From Allobosea sp. 117 (GTDB lineage Bacteria > Pseudomonadota > Alphaproteobacteria > Rhizobiales > Xanthobacteraceae), in assembly GCF_000702305.1 (NCBI RefSeq), contig NZ_JNLC01000013.1, positions 186,001 to 250,000 of the forward strand: a stretch of 64,000 bases of DNA, given 5' to 3'. Under the pieces are notes generated by a model. The model was given only the letters and a program-made list of their open reading frames with translations, was not told the origin of the DNA and made no database searches. How positions within the stretch are numbered: position 1 is the first letter of the stretch; each line of letters opens with the position of its first letter. The position numbers and the translations under genes are program-made. This document shows positions 48,884-58,239 of the stretch, piece by piece.

Positions 48884-49108
48884 CTATCGCTTGGGACGCG
48901 TGCGTGGCGGCTTCGGCGCGCTCGTCTCGACGGCGTGCTCGACGGCCTCCTTCGCCAGCCGGGCCTCCCGCAGACGTGCGGTCTTGGCCTCGCGAAGCGC
49001 TGCTTCCTGCTTGATCAAGGATTTGGCGATCCGAGAGACGGCTTCAGCCTTGCTCTCGGTCTGGGACAGCTTCGGCTTGAAAGCCGTGTCACGCACGGGC
49101 GCCATCAT
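48884..49108 (-). CDS. Small basic protein of the cold-shock island, 74 aa
   Basis: MMAPVRDTAFKPKLSQTESK, then a charged helix rich in Ala/Lys/Arg/Glu (LIKQEAALREAKTARLREAR) and a basic Pro-rich tail. The ATG at 49108 has GGGAG upstream; the second ATG (49105) is possible. It lies between the cspA terminator and the coupled small genes. I recall alike proteins in other Hyphomicrobiales near cspA; function unknown. Confidence 0.75.
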   Translation of the reverse strand: MMAPVRDTAFKPKLSQTESKAEAVSRIAKSLIKQEAALREAKTARLREARLAKEAVEHAVETSAPKPPRTRPKR

Positions 49109-49129
49109 GCTCAACTCCCTTCGCAAATG

Positions 49130-49154
49130 AAAAAGGCCGGGTCTCCCCGGCCTT
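49130..49154 (-). terminator. Terminator after cspA copy 1
   Basis: AAGGCCGGG (49133-49141), loop TCTC, CCCGGCCTT (49146-49154); on the minus strand followed by a T-rich TTTTTCATTT. Confidence 0.8.
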
Positions 49155-49178
49155 CCCACGATTGCCTCAACGACCCAT

Positions 49179-49196
49179 GCCAGTACATCCGTGGTC
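49179..49196 (-). repeat. 18-mer motif GACCACGGATGTACTGGC, copy 1
   Basis: Present on the minus strand, 18 nt after the cspA-1 stop and before its terminator. Exact copies lie at 52747-52764 and 54434-54451. Confidence 0.7.
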
Positions 49197-49214
49197 AAAG
49201 ATCGGAGGCAACGA

Positions 49215-49424
49215 TCACACAGCCTGGAGGCTGCCGGCCGAGTTCTTGCCGCTTCGACGGTCCGTCTCGACCTCGTAGGAGATTTTCTGCCCCTCGTTGA
49301 GGCCGAAGAGGCCGGCCCGCTCCACCGCGGAAATATGGACGAACACATCCGGCCCGCCATTGTCGGGCTGAATGAAGCCGAAGCCCTTCTGCCCGTTGAA
49401 CCACTTCACAGTACCTGCCGCCAT
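49215..49424 (-). CDS. cspA: Cold-shock protein, copy 1
   Basis: 69 aa single CSD. MAAGTVKWFNGQKGFGFIQP has RNP1 (KGFGFI), and DVFVHISAVERAG has RNP2 (VFVHI). RNA/ssDNA chaperone in the cytosol. The 438-bp gap upstream (49425-49862) is AT-rich next to the gene, in keeping with a long, structured cold-shock 5' leader, and holds the hairpin at 49804. Confidence 0.95.
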   Translation of the reverse strand: MAAGTVKWFNGQKGFGFIQPDNGGPDVFVHISAVERAGLFGLNEGQKISYEVETDRRSGKNSAGSLQAV

Positions 49425-49803
49425 GACGATATCCTTTCAGCCGACATAGAAATTCGATCGCTCACAGCCTCATGAGCGTCACATGAATATCGATTTGAGA
49501 GGAAGTTCGCTAACGCGCAATTCTGCGCAAGACAAAGTTCAACGTAACAGATCGATACCTTACCATATAGGGATCTGGTGAATATTACAACCCACGCCTG
49601 ATTTATTTTTGTTCGGCCGGTCGAGGTGCGACCTTCGCGCCAGCTCGATCGATAATCAGCTTCTTCTTCGGCGCGGCGATGAGACCATCTCTCACGGCCT
49701 GCTCTCTCGCCGGCTTTCTGGCGCGTCGGATGAGCATGCGCTCTCACCTTTCGCTGAAGGGGGCAGAAAACGCGCGCGTCCGAACTGGCGCGATGTCGGC
49801 CGA

Positions 49804-49850
49804 CGAGCAGCGTAGCGTTGGTGGAGTTGCCCCCAACGCTACGCTGCTCG
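49804..49850. repeat. Perfect 18-bp inverted repeat
   Basis: CGAGCAGCGTAGCGTTGG (49804-49821) pairs with CCAACGCTACGCTGCTCG (49833-49850), 11-base loop. It stands 13 nt beyond the stop of the gene at 49863 (minus strand), so it can fold at the end of that transcript, though no T-run follows. Confidence 0.6.
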
Positions 49851-49862
49851 ACCCGAGACAGA

Positions 49863-50255
49863 TCAGGTCGATAAGGCCGTCGCGCAGCCTTCGACGCCCC
49901 GACGGTCAGGCGTGGTCTGGCCGGGCATGATCGCCCAGCCGCCGGCCTCGACAAACTGGCGCTTCTTGTAATTGTCGGGGATCGCCTTGAACTCGGCGAG
50001 TTTGGCAGGCGCATCCGGCGCGGCGTTGAACCGCTCGACGCAGATGGCGGACGCCAGTTCCCCGCGCGCGACATCGCCTGCGGTTGTGGCCGCTGTGCGT
50101 GATGTGCCGCCGGTCACCCAGCCGCCCCAGTTGAATCCGATGATCATCGTGGCCGCGGCCGTGGCGACGCAGGCCCATACGAGGATCATCTTGGAGGGCC
50201 GATAGTCGTCAACTCGCTGGCTGAGCGATGTCTTGGTGCTGCCCTGCATGGCCAT
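49863..50255 (-). CDS. Small membrane-anchored protein of the stress island
   Basis: 130 aa from the ATG at 50255 (AGGAG 8 nt upstream). Cytosolic head MAMQGSTKTSLSQRVDDYRP, one TM helix (about residues 26-45, LVWACVATAAATMIIGFNWG), then a periplasmic domain with two cysteines (SAICVERFN, VEGCATAL) that might bond. It lies 74 nt after groEL on the same strand. Unknown function. Confidence 0.8.
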   Translation of the reverse strand: MAMQGSTKTSLSQRVDDYRPSKMILVWACVATAAATMIIGFNWGGWVTGGTSRTAATTAGDVARGELASAICVERFNAAPDAPAKLAEFKAIPDNYKKRQFVEAGGWAIMPGQTTPDRRGVEGCATALST

Positions 50256-50329
50256 TGGAAGTCTCCTGCCGATTGAAGGTGTAATTCCGCCGTCCGGCCA
50301 TGCTTGGCCGAACGATTCAGGCACGGTGC

Positions 50330-52003
<1,674 letters not shown>

Positions 52004-52324
52004 TCAGGCGACCTGCTTCTTGTCGGCCGCGGCGGCCGTCTCGACGATGCTCAGGATGTCGGCCTCCTTCATGATCGGGAGGTCCTCGCCGTCAATCTTC
52101 ACCTCGGTCCCGGACCATTTGCCGAACAGGATGAGATCGCCGGTCCGGACGTCGAGCGGAACCAGCTTGCCGGCCCCGTCGCGCAAGCCGGGGCCGAGGG
52201 CGACGACTTCGCCCTGCTGCGGCTTTTCCTTGGCGGTGTCGGGAATGATGATCCCGCCCTTGGATACGGGATTGCCCTCCGAGCGCCGGATGACGACGCG
52301 GTTGTGGAGTGGCCGGAATTTCAT
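52004..52324 (-). CDS. groES: 10-kDa co-chaperonin GroES
   Basis: 106 aa, slightly longer than the usual 95-98. [20 protein letters not shown], the mobile-loop region [20 protein letters not shown], and [20 protein letters not shown]. It caps the GroEL ring. Gene order groES-groEL with a 48-nt gap. The extra C-terminal tail ([11 protein letters not shown]) is unusual. Confidence 0.95.
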   Translation of the reverse strand: MKFRPLHNRVVIRRSEGNPVSKGGIIIPDTAKEKPQQGEVVALGPGLRDGAGKLVPLDVRTGDLILFGKWSGTEVKIDGEDLPIMKEADILSIVETAAAADKKQVA

Positions 52325-52378
52325 CGGGTTCTTTCTGCGGCTGGCGTATAGGGCGACCGCAAGATCAGCATAGCGTCT

Positions 52379-52405
52379 TTGGCACTCAGCCGATAGGAGT
52401 GCCAG
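52379..52405 (-). promoter_or_regulatory. CIRCE element (HrcA operator)
   Basis: TTGGCACTC (52379-52387), 9-base spacer, GAGTGCCAG (52397-52405); consensus is TTAGCACTC-N9-GAGTGCTAA. It lies 54 nt before the groES ATG. The rest of the 52325-52925 gap is AT-rich promoter DNA and the second 18-mer motif, with no gene I can support. Confidence 0.88.
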
Positions 52406-52746
52406 AATTATAATTCAAGCCCATCGAAAATACTGAAGTATCCTCTCCGATATTCCATCTGAAAAACGGGCCCGTCTCGGAGAAAAATGGATGCTGACCC
52501 GATGTGATCGGCCGAGATTTTATTCTTACGTCTCAGCCGATAATTGAGAAAAATATTGACGTTATAGTGATGCGTCCTTGTCTGGAATGAAATTAAGGTG
52601 TACTCATAAATCTGTTGATTTGGCCGAGTTGGCTTTCGCGGTGTCAGAGACGTCGACCCGCCATCACTACCAAGTTTTCAATAACGGATGCGTGGCGCCG
52701 AACCGGCGTGTACGACGCCCTGTGCGAATCCGGAACACCTTCTGCC

Positions 52747-52764
52747 GACCACGGATGTACTGGC
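52747..52764 (+). repeat. 18-mer motif GACCACGGATGTACTGGC, copy 2
   Basis: Identical to 49179-49196 (reverse) and 54434-54451. Here it is not next to a cspA gene but 162 nt before the gene at 52926. Confidence 0.7.
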
Positions 52765-52925
52765 GGCACGGGATCGTCCCGGTCCGGATAGGAGCGGTCT
52801 TCCACATCGGCTTGCGCTGCGCGTGCGCCATTGGCTGACTGGCTGTCGACCACCATCCGACATCCGACGCAGTAGGTCGCCGCTCAATCCGGCGAGCCGC
52901 CCATCTCAGAAGGACACAAGCCGCT

Positions 52926-53246
52926 ATGACCGCTACAAGCACCCCGCAGCGCAGTGCTCGCCCGATCCAACGCGATGCCGCGAGCCATCTCTTCGGGATC
53001 GGGCAGACCGTCCGGCTCCGAGGCGGGTACGGCATCACCTCCCGGTTCGGCGACATCTACCGCATCACCGGCATGCTGCCGCCGAGCGGGGATTCGCTGC
53101 AGTACCGCATCCGCAACGACCGCGAACTGCACGAACGGATGGCGACGGAAGACAGCCTGGAGCCGGTCCTCGCGGCAACGCCGGACGACGAGGCGCTCCG
53201 CGAGCGAACGTTCGGCATGGCTGAGCGGAAAGCGCGCCGCCGCTAG
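52926..53246 (+). CDS. Conserved small cytosolic protein, unknown function
   Basis: 106 aa. Core GIGQTVRLRGGYGITSRFGD then IYRITGMLPPSGDSLQYRIR and ATEDSLEPV. The beta-rich, SH3-like pattern recurs in Hyphomicrobiales stress islands as I recall it. The ribosome site is weak (AAGGAC 10 nt off). First of a run of three small plus-strand genes. Confidence 0.8.
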   Translation: MTATSTPQRSARPIQRDAASHLFGIGQTVRLRGGYGITSRFGDIYRITGMLPPSGDSLQYRIRNDRELHERMATEDSLEPVLAATPDDEALRERTFGMAERKARRR

Positions 53247-53303
53247 ATCCAGGGGCCGAGAGTGACAGATACCTGGCGGCGAAGACGTCAGGGGAGAGTA
53301 TTG

Positions 53304-53546
53304 ATGAAGATCGTGATCGAATTCTATCGCATCCGACCGCAGGACGACGCGCATGCGGTCGTTGGTCGCGAGACGGAGGAAGCTGTCGATCTCGATGCGG
53401 CGATCGAACGGGCCTTGGCACTGGCACAGACCCTCGACATGCCGCAGCGACCGGATGCCCTGACGATCACCGATACGCAGGGGAGAAGGCTCCACTCTTG
53501 CACGCTCGACAAGGTCTCGGGCAACCGGGGGAGGTCATCGCCATGA
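53304..53546 (+). CDS. Conserved small protein, 80 aa
   Basis: MKIVIEFYRIRPQDDAHAVV, ETEEAVDLDAAIERALALAQ, TLDMPQRPDALTITDTQGRR. The ATG at 53304 has GGGGAGAG upstream. Ends in an ATGA overlap with a 20-codon ORF. A family seen in Bradyrhizobium-like genomes; no known function. Confidence 0.8.
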   Translation: MKIVIEFYRIRPQDDAHAVVGRETEEAVDLDAAIERALALAQTLDMPQRPDALTITDTQGRRLHSCTLDKVSGNRGRSSP

Positions 53547-53605
53547 ATGGCAGCAGAGCCGAACCAAGGCGGATGGTCACCGCAACCGTGATGTGGCCGT
53601 CATGA
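53543..53605 (+). CDS. Putative 20-codon linker ORF
   Basis: MNGSRAEPRRMVTATVMWPS. Its ATG overlaps the stop of the 80-aa gene (ATGA) and its stop overlaps the next start (ATGA). This may be a translational-coupling peptide joining the two genes, or chance. Confidence 0.35.
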   Translation: MNGSRAEPRRMVTATVMWPS

Positions 53606-53877
53606 CGCTGGCTTTTCCGAATCCGAGCCGCAGCTTCGACAGGACGCGCAACGCCGTCCGGTTCACCGGCTATGACGGCATGTTCGAGGTTCCGTTCTTC
53701 GTCGAGATCGGCGCGCTGGTGAAGTCGGCCACCGAATTGCGCATGTCGGACACGCTGGAAGCGACGTCGCTTTCCGCCTTCGACGCCTTGCGTGCGTCCA
53801 TCCACGCGGCCGCGTCCAAGGCCTATTCGGGCGGCCGTCGCGCCAACTATATCCTGACCGCCGCCGATCTCCGCTAG
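53602..53877 (+). CDS. DUF1488 family protein
   Basis: 91 aa. MTLAFPNPSRSFDRTRNAVR, FTGYDGMFEVPFFVEIGALV, and a helical tail ending YILTAADLR, the DUF1488 pattern. No ribosome site of its own, but ATGA coupling to the 20-codon ORF. Function unknown. The 281-bp gap after it is the AT-rich cspA-2 promoter and leader, including a CCCGCA/TGCGGG hairpin. Confidence 0.8.
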   Translation: MTLAFPNPSRSFDRTRNAVRFTGYDGMFEVPFFVEIGALVKSATELRMSDTLEATSLSAFDALRASIHAAASKAYSGGRRANYILTAADLR

Positions 53878-54158
53878 GGATGGGGCGGGCCGGTTGACGG
53901 CATATAAAACAGAGCCTGCGGTCACTGTATTATCGAGGCGTCGGTTCGGTTGTTTTCTGCAGTTGTAACTTAAAAGATCATTTGGCTTGAATTATCGGCT
54001 TGCGAAGCGCATATTGATTTCGTCGATGAACGGTTAGATTGGCTGCGGTTCGCACGTAAGAATATATGTGTCGCGCAGTTGTTTACTCCTGAAAACGCGA
54101 TTTCGACGGCCCGCATCTGTGCGGGCAAGCTATAATTACAATCACGAAAGGGTTTCCC

Positions 54159-54371
54159 ATGACCACGGGAACCGTAAATTGGTTCAATGCCCAGAAGGGC
54201 TATGGATTCATCGCGCTGGATGATGGTGGCAGCGATGCCTTCGTTCACATCAGCGCCGTTGAGCGTGCCGGCATGAGCGATCTGCGCGAAGGTCAGAAGG
54301 TGGGCTTTGAGCTCGTCGCTGACCAGCGGAGCGGCAGGCTGTCCGCCGACAAGCTCCAGTCGCTGAGCTGA
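54159..54371 (+). CDS. cspA: Cold-shock protein, copy 2
   Basis: 70 aa. MTTGTVNWFNAQKGYGFIAL (RNP1 KGYGFI), DAFVHISAVERAG (RNP2 AFVHI). AAAGGG precedes the ATG. Asn7 replaces the usual Lys (VKWF to VNWF), a small difference from copy 1. The 3' region holds the 18-mer and a terminator. Confidence 0.95.
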   Translation: MTTGTVNWFNAQKGYGFIALDDGGSDAFVHISAVERAGMSDLREGQKVGFELVADQRSGRLSADKLQSLS

Positions 54372-54433
54372 TTGCCCGGCATCGGCGGCACCGTGATCTG
54401 GAAGTCGCCGATGTCGCCACCGCCCGAACGGTC

Positions 54434-54451
54434 GACCACGGATGTACTGGC
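54434..54451 (+). repeat. 18-mer motif GACCACGGATGTACTGGC, copy 3
   Basis: 62 nt after the cspA-2 stop, same sense as the gene, before its terminator: the same relative position as copy 1 behind cspA-1. Confidence 0.7.
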
Positions 54452-54498
54452 GAACCGGATGAGCGGTGTAGACCGATCTGAGGCGCCCGGCGCCTTTG

Positions 54499-54548
54499 AG
54501 CCCCGCGCCTCTCTTGAGGTCGCGGGGCTTTTTCGTTTTGCTGGCAAC
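54499..54548 (+). terminator. Terminator after cspA copy 2
   Basis: AGCCCCGCG (54499-54507) pairs with CGCGGGGCT (54531-54539), with an inner CCTC/GAGG pair, followed by TTTTTCGTTTT. Confidence 0.8.
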
Positions 54549-54575
54549 GCATTCAACGCAACCTGGGAGATGAGC

Positions 54576-54704
54576 ATGGCCAAGGGTCAGATGCGTGGCA
54601 ATCGGGAAGCCAAGAAACCGAAGAAGATAAAGGAGCCGGTGGCAGCTCCTTCCCTTGTCAAGGGCACACCGGTGTCGATCGGGCCGCCGAAGAAGAAGGG
54701 CTGA
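54576..54704 (+). CDS. Small basic protein, 42 aa
   Basis: MAKGQMRGNREAKKPKKIKE then PVAAPSLVKGTPVSIGPPKKKG. Highly basic, Lys/Pro-rich, probably disordered. GGGAGA precedes the ATG; 54570 is an alternative start. The MAKGQMRGNREAKKPK head is conserved in many Alphaproteobacteria as I recall. Nine nt before the next gene. Confidence 0.7.
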   Translation: MAKGQMRGNREAKKPKKIKEPVAAPSLVKGTPVSIGPPKKKG

Positions 54705-54713
54705 GGTCCCGCC

Positions 54714-54989
54714 ATGAGCATCCGCACCCACGAGACCACGGTCACCTTCACGCACCCGTTCAAGCTGAGCGTGTTCGACCGTGAGCAGCCTGCCGGCACC
54801 TACCGGCTGGTGATCGACGAAGAAGCGATCCCGGACATCTCCTTCCTCGCCTATCGTCGCTCGGCAACGATGCTGCACACGCCCGCCGTCTCCGTGCTCG
54901 GCAACTCCGTGTTCCGCAGCTCCGGCCAGGTCTTCACGGTCAGTGCCGACGAACTGGCGAAGGCGCTGGAAGCCGACCTTCGAACTTGA
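54714..54989 (+). CDS. Conserved small protein, 91 aa
   Basis: MSIRTHETTVTFTHPFKLSV, PAGTYRLVIDEEAIPDISFL, AYRRSATMLHTPAVSVLGNS. Beta-rich pattern, no signal or TM segment. Follows the 42-aa basic protein by 9 nt, so the two are likely co-transcribed. Not recognised. Confidence 0.75.
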   Translation: MSIRTHETTVTFTHPFKLSVFDREQPAGTYRLVIDEEAIPDISFLAYRRSATMLHTPAVSVLGNSVFRSSGQVFTVSADELAKALEADLRT

Positions 54990-55016
54990 CCTCGTGCCGG
55001 ACAGGGAGGCATCGCC

Positions 55017-55106
55017 ATGGACCATCTCGGTGGATCGCGGGGGGCGGGCCTTCTCCTGTGCGGGAACGCGCCGGTCGCGCCGGCGCAGTATGATTTCGAC
55101 GGCTAG
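55017..55106 (+). CDS. Possible 29-aa ORF
   Basis: MDHLGGSRGAGLLLCGNAPV then APAQYDFDG. A strong GGGAGG site 8 nt upstream is its main support. It may be the front of a small gene broken where the GntR remnant begins. Confidence 0.3.
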   Translation: MDHLGGSRGAGLLLCGNAPVAPAQYDFDG

Positions 55107-55129
55107 CCACTCCGTGTCCGGGAGGGCGG

Positions 55130-55485
55130 AACCCCGGTGCCCGCCGCTCGATCCAGCCTTCTTGGGCGATGCGGTTTAGAATACGGCGGAGCCGCGTGCG
55201 CGGGATGCCGTATTGTCGCATCGCTTCGTTCTCGCTGATCGTGTCCGCGAGGCGTCCGTTCAGCCGGTCTTCCGCGATGCTTAAGTAAATGCGCTCGTCC
55301 TCGGCAGGCTCGCTCGCCAGCTGATCCGCCTCGCCTGGCAGAGTCCCGACAAAATAGCCCCGATTGGGTACGCGCTGCAGGAAACCTTCTTCCGCAAGCT
55401 GCGCCAGCGCCGCCCGGATCGGTGCCCGGGAGGTGCCGAGCGGCAGGCGCGTCCGCTTGATAGTGCAAATAATTCGCAGTTGCAT
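55130..55485 (-). pseudogene. GntR-family regulator remnant
   Basis: Readable on the minus strand: LPLGTSRAPIRAALAQLAEE, GFLQRVPNRGYFVGTLPGEA, then a second winged-helix-like stretch LADTISENEAMRQYGIPRTR and LRRILNRIAQEGWIERRAPG. The first HTH lacks its N-terminal helices, and the sequence degrades into FRPPGHGVASRR after the second. The ligand domain is missing. It was a GntR protein with a duplicated HTH. Together with the short ORF before it, it makes up the 553-bp gap 54990-55542. Confidence 0.65.
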
Positions 55486-55496
55486 CCCGTACCGAA

Positions 55497-55532
55497 TTTT
55501 GCGTAAGTTGCTCCTGCAACTCATTCGCAAAA
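55497..55532. promoter_or_regulatory. Nested inverted repeats before sitA
   Basis: TTTTGCG (55497-55503) with CGCAAAA (55526-55532) outside, GTTGC (55507-55511) with GCAAC (55516-55520) inside. It directly precedes the AAGGAGG ribosome site, so it could be a Mur/MntR-type operator or a translational hairpin. Confidence 0.45.
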
Positions 55533-55542
55533 GGAGGCAGGC

Positions 55543-56475
55543 ATGCGGGAATGGTCGAGGCGTGCGGTGCTGGCTGGGCTGATGATGGCCGGCTTCTTGG
55601 GCATGGTGGGCGTTTCGGGCGCCTCGGCGCAGGACGGCGCGAAGCCGAAGTTCAAGGCCGTGACGACCTTCACCGTCATCGCCGACATGGCGCGCAACGT
55701 GGCGGGCGACGCCGCGGTGGTGGAATCGATCACCAAGCCCGGCGCCGAGATCCACAATTACGCGCCCACCCCCGGCGACATACAGCGCGCGCAGGGCGCG
55801 CAGCTCATCCTGTGGAACGGGCTCAATCTCGAGCTCTGGTTCGAGAAGTTCTTCCAGAACCTGAAGGACGTCCCCGGCGTCGTGGTCTCCGCCGGCGTCG
55901 AGCCGATGGGCATCGCCGAAGGTCCCTACAGCGGCAAGCCCAACCCGCATGCCTGGATGTCGCCGCAGAACGCGCTGATCTATGTCGACAACATCCGCGA
56001 CGCCTTCGCGAAATACGATCCGGCCAATGCCGCGACCTATGCCGCCAATGCGGCGGCCTACAAGGCAAAGATCGAGGCGGCGGTGGCGCCGATCAGGGCC
56101 AAGCTCGACACGATCCCGGCGGAAAAGCGCTGGCTCGTGTCGAGTGAGGGCGCTTTCTCCTATCTCGCGCGCGATTTCGGCCTGAAGGAGCTCTATCTCT
56201 GGCCGATCAACGCCGATCAGCAGGGCACGCCGCAACAGGTGCGCAAGGTGATCGACTCCGTGCGTAAGAACGACATTCCCGCCGTGTTTAGCGAAAGCAC
56301 GGTATCCGACAAGCCGGCTCGGCAGGTGGCGCGCGAAACCGAGGCGCATTATGGCGGCGTGCTCTATGTCGACTCGCTCAGTGAGGCCGACGGCCCGGTG
56401 CCGACCTATATCGACCTGCTCGCCGTGACCACGGGCACGCTGGAAAAGGGCCTTGCCGAGGGATTGTCGCAATGA
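55543..56475 (+). CDS. sitA: Mn/Zn ABC importer, periplasmic binding protein
   Basis: 310 aa, cluster A-I (SitA/MntC/ZnuA). Signal peptide to about residue 29 (SGASAQ). Metal ligands: His71 ([10 protein letters not shown]), His136 (NPHAWMSP), Glu202 (SSEGAFSY), Asp277 ([10 protein letters not shown]); Glu at the third place favours Mn/Fe over Zn. No His-rich loop as in ZnuA. AAGGAGG before the ATG; ATGA overlap with sitB. Confidence 0.92.
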   Translation: MREWSRRAVLAGLMMAGFLGMVGVSGASAQDGAKPKFKAVTTFTVIADMARNVAGDAAVVESITKPGAEIHNYAPTPGDIQRAQGAQLILWNGLNLELWFEKFFQNLKDVPGVVVSAGVEPMGIAEGPYSGKPNPHAWMSPQNALIYVDNIRDAFAKYDPANAATYAANAAAYKAKIEAAVAPIRAKLDTIPAEKRWLVSSEGAFSYLARDFGLKELYLWPINADQQGTPQQVRKVIDSVRKNDIPAVFSESTVSDKPARQVARETEAHYGGVLYVDSLSEADGPVPTYIDLLAVTTGTLEKGLAEGLSQ

Positions 56476-57380
56476 GCAGGCCCTCCACCGCGCACGAGGC
56501 CGGCGCGGGCCTCGCGGTCAGCAGCGTGACCGTCACCTATCGCAACGGACACACCGCGCTGCGCGATGCCAGCTTCGATATACCGACCGGCACCATCACG
56601 GCGCTGGTTGGGGTGAACGGCTCGGGCAAGTCGACGCTGTTCAAGGCGATCATGGGTTTCGTGCACCTTGCGCGCGGTCGGATCTCCATCCTCGGCCGCA
56701 GCGTCGATGAGGCGCTCAAGCGCAACCTCGTCGCCTATGTGCCGCAGGCCGAGGAAGTTGACTGGAACTTCCCGGTGCTGGTCGAGGACGTGGTGATGAT
56801 GGGGCGCTACGGCCATATGGGCATGATGCGCATTCCCCGCGCCGCCGACCGGCGCGCCGTGACCGACGCGCTCGCCCGCGTCGGCATGGGCGAGTTCCGC
56901 AAGCGGCAGATCGGCGAGCTCTCCGGCGGGCAGAAGAAGCGCGTCTTCCTCGCCCGCGCGCTGGCGCAGGAGGCGAAGGTCATCCTGCTCGACGAGCCCT
57001 TCACCGGCGTCGACGTGAAGACCGAAGAGGCGATCATCGTTCTGCTGCGGTCACTCCGCGAGGAGGGCCGGGTGATGCTGGTCTCGACCCATAATCTCGG
57101 CAGCGTGCCGGAATTCTGCGACCGCACGGTGCTGATCAAGGGCACGGTGCTGGCCTATGGCCCGACCGCCGAAACCTTCACCGAGGCCAATCTGGAAAAT
57201 ACCTTCGGCGGCGTGCTGCGCCATTTCGTGCTCGGCGGCGCCGGGCTGCATGCCGATGACGACCGGCGCCAGATCTCGGTGCTGACCGACGACGAACGTC
57301 CGCTCGTTCTCTATGGCGAGAAGGGCGCGATGCAGCAGCAGACCGTCGAGGAGCGACCGGCAGAGGAGAACGCCTCATGA
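56472..57380 (+). CDS. sitB: Mn/Zn ABC importer, ATPase
   Basis: 302 aa. Walker [13 protein letters not shown], signature [14 protein letters not shown], Walker [14 protein letters not shown]-loop VSTHNLGS. The C-terminus has an extra roughly 50-aa tail. ATGA overlap at both ends with sitA and sitC. Confidence 0.93.
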   Translation: MSRPSTAHEAGAGLAVSSVTVTYRNGHTALRDASFDIPTGTITALVGVNGSGKSTLFKAIMGFVHLARGRISILGRSVDEALKRNLVAYVPQAEEVDWNFPVLVEDVVMMGRYGHMGMMRIPRAADRRAVTDALARVGMGEFRKRQIGELSGGQKKRVFLARALAQEAKVILLDEPFTGVDVKTEEAIIVLLRSLREEGRVMLVSTHNLGSVPEFCDRTVLIKGTVLAYGPTAETFTEANLENTFGGVLRHFVLGGAGLHADDDRRQISVLTDDERPLVLYGEKGAMQQQTVEERPAEENAS

Positions 57381-58237
57381 TCGCGCTGCTCATGGAGCCC
57401 TTCGGCTACGAATATATGCGCAGCGCCATGTGGGTCTCCGCCCTTGTCGGCGCGGTCTGCGCCTTCCTGTCCTGCTATCTCATGCTGAAGGGCTGGTCGC
57501 TGATCGGCGACGCGCTGTCACACGCCATCGTTCCAGGCGTCGCCGGCGCCTATATGCTCGGCCTGCCCTTCGCCATCGGCGCCTTCTTCTCCGGCGGGCT
57601 CGCCGCCGCCGCCATGCTGTTCCTCAACCAGCGCACAAAGCTGAAAGAGGACGCCATCATCGGCCTGATCTTCTCCTCCTTCTTCGGACTCGGCCTGTTC
57701 ATGGTCTCGCTGTCGCCGACCTCGGTGAACATCCAGACCATCGTGCTCGGCAACATCCTCGCCATCACGCCGGAGGACACGCTGCAGCTTGCCATTATCG
57801 GCGTCGTGTCGCTGGCGATCCTCCTCGTCAAATGGAGGGACCTCATGGCGGTGTTCTTCGACGAGGCGCATGCGCGCTCGATCGGGCTGCGGCCGACCGC
57901 GCTGAAGCTCATGTTCTTTACCCTGCTCTCCGCCTCGACAGTCGCGGCGCTGCAGACCGTCGGCGCCTTCCTGGTCATCTGCCTGGTGGTGACGCCTGGC
58001 GCCACCGCCTATCTGCTTGCCGACCGCTTCCCGCGCCTGCTCGTCATCGCCGTCGCCATCGGCGCGGTGACGAGCTTCGTCGGCGCCTATGCCAGCTATT
58101 TCCTCGACGGCGCCACCGGCGGCATCATCGTGGTGCTGCAGACGCTGATCTTCCTCATGGCCTTCGTCTTCGCGCCCAAGCACGGCATGCTGGCGGCGCG
58201 GCGCCGGGCGGCGCAGGCGCTTCGAGCGGGAGCCTGA
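57377..58237 (+). CDS. sitC: Mn/Zn ABC importer, permease 1
   Basis: 286 aa, ABC-3 family permease with about 8 helices: [24 protein letters not shown] head ([20 protein letters not shown]), [20 protein letters not shown], and [20 protein letters not shown]. Overlaps sitB by ATGA; sitD starts 2 nt after its stop. Confidence 0.93.
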   Translation: MIALLMEPFGYEYMRSAMWVSALVGAVCAFLSCYLMLKGWSLIGDALSHAIVPGVAGAYMLGLPFAIGAFFSGGLAAAAMLFLNQRTKLKEDAIIGLIFSSFFGLGLFMVSLSPTSVNIQTIVLGNILAITPEDTLQLAIIGVVSLAILLVKWRDLMAVFFDEAHARSIGLRPTALKLMFFTLLSASTVAALQTVGAFLVICLVVTPGATAYLLADRFPRLLVIAVAIGAVTSFVGAYASYFLDGATGGIIVVLQTLIFLMAFVFAPKHGMLAARRRAAQALRAGA

Positions 58238-58239
58238 TC

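Noticed and set aside
49406..50074. A 222-codon minus-strand frame over the cspA-1 upstream gap
   Set aside because: Arg/Ser-rich, runs through the 18-bp hairpin and overlaps the membrane gene at 49863 and the cspA start; no recognisable domain.
52578..52856. Short open frames on both strands in the groES upstream gap
   Set aside because: No ribosome sites, composition unlike neighbouring genes, and they would span the 18-mer motif; treated as non-coding.
53878..54158. A gene in the AT-rich stretch before cspA copy 2
   Set aside because: Low GC, no frame with a start and ribosome site; better explained as promoter and long cold-shock leader.
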